Shown one piece after another: positions 18,413 to 20,129 of a DNA stretch of 20,129 bases. Under the pieces are notes generated by a model. That model was not told the DNA's origin. It ran no database searches and saw only the letters and a program-made list of their open reading frames with translations. Position numbers and translations under genes: made by a program. The first letter of the stretch is position 1. Every line of letters begins with the position of its first letter. Source of the DNA: Larix sibirica (Eukaryota; Streptophyta; Pinopsida; Pinales; Pinaceae); the NCBI GenBank assembly GCA_004151065.3, contig NWUY0300030784.1, positions 18,781 to 38,909 of the forward strand. Direction: 5' to 3'.

Positions 18413-19930
18413 TAGTACAAAGGATCAAACTATTTTACTAATTCTTTTTTAACACTCTAAATCATGGATGAAGATATATTTTTGTGAATTAAATTATCAA
18501 CATAGAAAACCGGAATTAAAACAAGAGATAAACACCATATTTCTTAGTGTATACTATATGATCACAGTAAGAGCAATTGAAATGTGAAGCAATTAAAAAA
18601 TCGTCCCTCTTCTCATACCAAGCTTGGGGGACTCATTTGAGACCATACAATGAACACTAGAGCCTGCACATAAGTGAAATATCTTACACAAAACAAGAGG
18701 ACACTTCATGTAGATTTTCTCACACAAATCACTATGTAGAAATCACTCTTCAAATCCATTTGACAAAGTAACCAGCCTTCAGAGGCAGTAATGGAAAGCA
18801 TTAAGCGTATGGAATCCATCTTGGAAATTTGGGGAAATGTTTTGAAATAATCAATACCTTCAACTTGTGAAAACCCCTTGGCCATCAGATGTGGCTTATT
18901 TTTGTCAACAAAGTCATCTACTGCATATTTGCTTATGTAGAGCCATTTAAAGCAAACTAACTTTTGTCCCTTAAGAAAAGGAATGAGATCCTAGGTGCGG
19001 TTCTTCAACACGGAAGAATGCTCATCCTATCATAGTAGCACCCGATTTTGGTACACCAACAACATCATAAAATTGTTGTGGATATGTTGAAATGGTGTGA
19101 CTCAAAAGAGAGACACCAATTATCTATGAACGACTATGGAGAAGGTTAGTTGAAAAATAACTAAAATTAGTTGGCTCATGGACATATTTGTTACATCTCT
19201 TGTTCCTACTCAAATTATGTCCTTGATCAAGTTGTTTTGGTTCAAGCTACACATTTTTACTTGGTGTTGATGGAAAATTCTTTTTGCTCATTTTCAGCTA
19301 TGGGTAGATTTATTGATTGGTAATTGTCAACACCAATAGTGTGATGTGTAGTGCAATCCGCAACAATAGAGTTTTCAACACCTTTTTGTTCTACCAAAAA
19401 AATTAGTGGGATTTGCACCATCTTCTGTAATTAAACAATCTATACGAAGATTATGAGAAACTGTTAAGTTGAAACTCTCATCAAAGTGGGTAGCCTTTTT
19501 AAACGAGACAACTTTAGAAAAATGGTGAAGTAACTTGTATGCCTTCATATCCTCATAGTAACCAACAAAATCAATGGTTGGATCTTCTTCTCCATAGATT
19601 TACACTTTACATATGGATTTAAGGTCCGTGCTTGATTACCAAATAATCTAAAACAAGAAAATTGGGCTTATGATGCGTCCAAGATTTCTCAAGAGTGATA
19701 TTCGGCACTAGCCTATGAGGCGTGATATTGAGGAACAAATTTGCATAATTTATTGCTTTAGCCTGGAAAGTAAGTGGGTCATGTTCTTAGGTGGTTCATA
19801 GGTGGTTCTTAGGTTGAATCAAGCAATTGGTCACCTCTCTCATAGTCTGAATGTTTCTTTCGGTAACACCATTTTGCTAATGGGTGTAGGGAACAAAGTG
19901 TTGATGCTTCCCATGGGTGGGTGTCTTTGA
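18413..19930 (-). mobile_element. Ty1-copia retrotransposon remnant (integrase and RT part of pol)
   Basis: Minus-strand similarity runs from the integrase C-terminal part (about 19912) through the linker to RT, past its catalytic box (18493-18504) and about 20 residues more, then ends near 18413 at a (TAAAA)5 run. Gag, protease, the rest of RT, RNase H and both LTRs are absent from the window. It shares orientation with the left-hand LTR element but is not the same copy, because that element's 5' end lies far downstream of this one. Both ends are truncations, not element termini. Confidence 0.85.
18420..19912 (-). pseudogene. Copia pol polyprotein fragment (integrase, reverse transcriptase), broken
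   Basis: In order on the minus strand: HQHFVPYTHQQNGVTERNIQ (19905-19845), the integrase end with the last catalytic Glu; AINYANLFLNITPHRLV (about 19740) and LEKSWTHHKPN; FVGYYEDMKAYKLLHH (about 19560) then HFDESFNL; RT entry KNRT-stop-DLIPF (TAG at 18991-18993 in place of Trp) and FKWLYISKYAVDDFVDKN; HLMAKGFSQVEGIDYFKTF (about 18870); motif A region LCQMDLKSD (about 18760); SLYGLK with VPQAW (about 18620); catalytic box YVDN instead of YVDD at 18493-18504. The original protein integrates and reverse-transcribes the element. Stops, frameshifts and the Asp-to-Asn change in the active site make it dead. Confidence 0.85.
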
Positions 19931-19981
19931 TGTTTTTGATGTTTGTAGCTCAAACATGTATTTCCATGGGTGGGTGTCTTT
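19911..19981. repeat. 18-bp direct repeat beside the integrase fragment
   Basis: ccatgggtgggtgtcttt occurs exactly at 19911-19928 and 19964-19981, 53 bp apart, with a partial third copy (cccatgggg) at 19982. The copia similarity fades just here. Confidence 0.85.
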
Positions 19982-19984
19982 CCC

Positions 19985-20129
19985 ATGGGGATCGTCACTA
20001 CAACCTCTCAAGTACTTCGAAAATTCACTTTTATTAAAATAATTATTAAAGTGAATGCCCTTTTATAATTAATTGGGGTTAATTTGTAGAAAAGCCTAAG
20101 TTATGGGATTTAGTGATTTAAGTTAATCA
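19985..20129. other. AT-rich edge with a short inverted repeat
   Basis: No coding similarity. Arms attcacttt (20023-20031) and aaagtgaat (20048-20056) are perfect inverse complements around a 16-bp AT loop. This could be a hairpin or chance in AT-rich DNA. Confidence 0.35.

Noticed and set aside
1-19930. Left LTR element and right copia pol fragment as two parts of one retrotransposon.
   Set aside because: Both are on the minus strand, but the left element's 5' LTR and PBS lie downstream of the right pol fragment, so the order is wrong for a single element.
20023-20056. Short inverted repeat at the right edge as a MITE terminus or terminator.
   Set aside because: Arms are only 9 bp in AT-rich DNA, and no second terminus or target duplication is visible.

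Overview
This window is nuclear DNA from a plant, most likely an angiosperm, in a transposon-rich, AT-rich intergenic region. I see no convincing intact host gene, no tRNA or rRNA, and no CRISPR array. The plant call rests on three things: L1-clade LINE remnants whose ORF2 ends in an RNase H domain, an LTR retrotransposon whose primer-binding site (PBS) matches plant initiator-Met tRNA, and a Ty1-copia pol fragment. A single N at 6682 suggests a draft assembly.

Layout, left to right. (1) 1-829: 5' internal part of a minus-strand LTR element that leaves the window on the left; its PBS is 817-829 and its 5' LTR about 830-1095. (2) 1096-2830: minus-strand LINE remnant A (RT to zf-RVT), apparently cut by that LTR. 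(3) 3094-4837: plus-strand 5'-truncated LINE remnant F (late RT, zf-RVT, RNase H, 3'UTR, A8 tail). (4) 4838-5514: AT-rich spacer. (5) 5515-6681: minus-strand LINE remnant G, ending in an A9 tail. (6) 6683-8040: minus-strand LINE remnant B, whose 3' end carries a 208-bp-period direct repeat cut at the N. (7) 8040-9704: a minus-strand block of broken ORFs that I cannot assign; one is a long coiled-coil protein with a basic C-terminus. (8) 9720-15650: LINE C, minus strand and nearly full length, with ORF1 (DUF4283-like plus zinc knuckle) and ORF2 (endonuclease, RT, zf-RVT, RNase H), all decayed. (9) 15660-18300: a non-coding stretch dense in unrelated short tandem duplications. (10) 18413-19930: minus-strand Ty1-copia integrase and RT remnant, truncated just after its catalytic box at a (TAAAA)5 microsatellite.

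Nothing here forms a working pathway. The elements are layered insertions in different states of decay. Several nonsense codons replace conserved tryptophans, as expected from deamination of methylated, silenced repeats. The least explained parts are the 8040-9704 ORF block and the tandem-repeat cluster at 15.85-18.26 kb.
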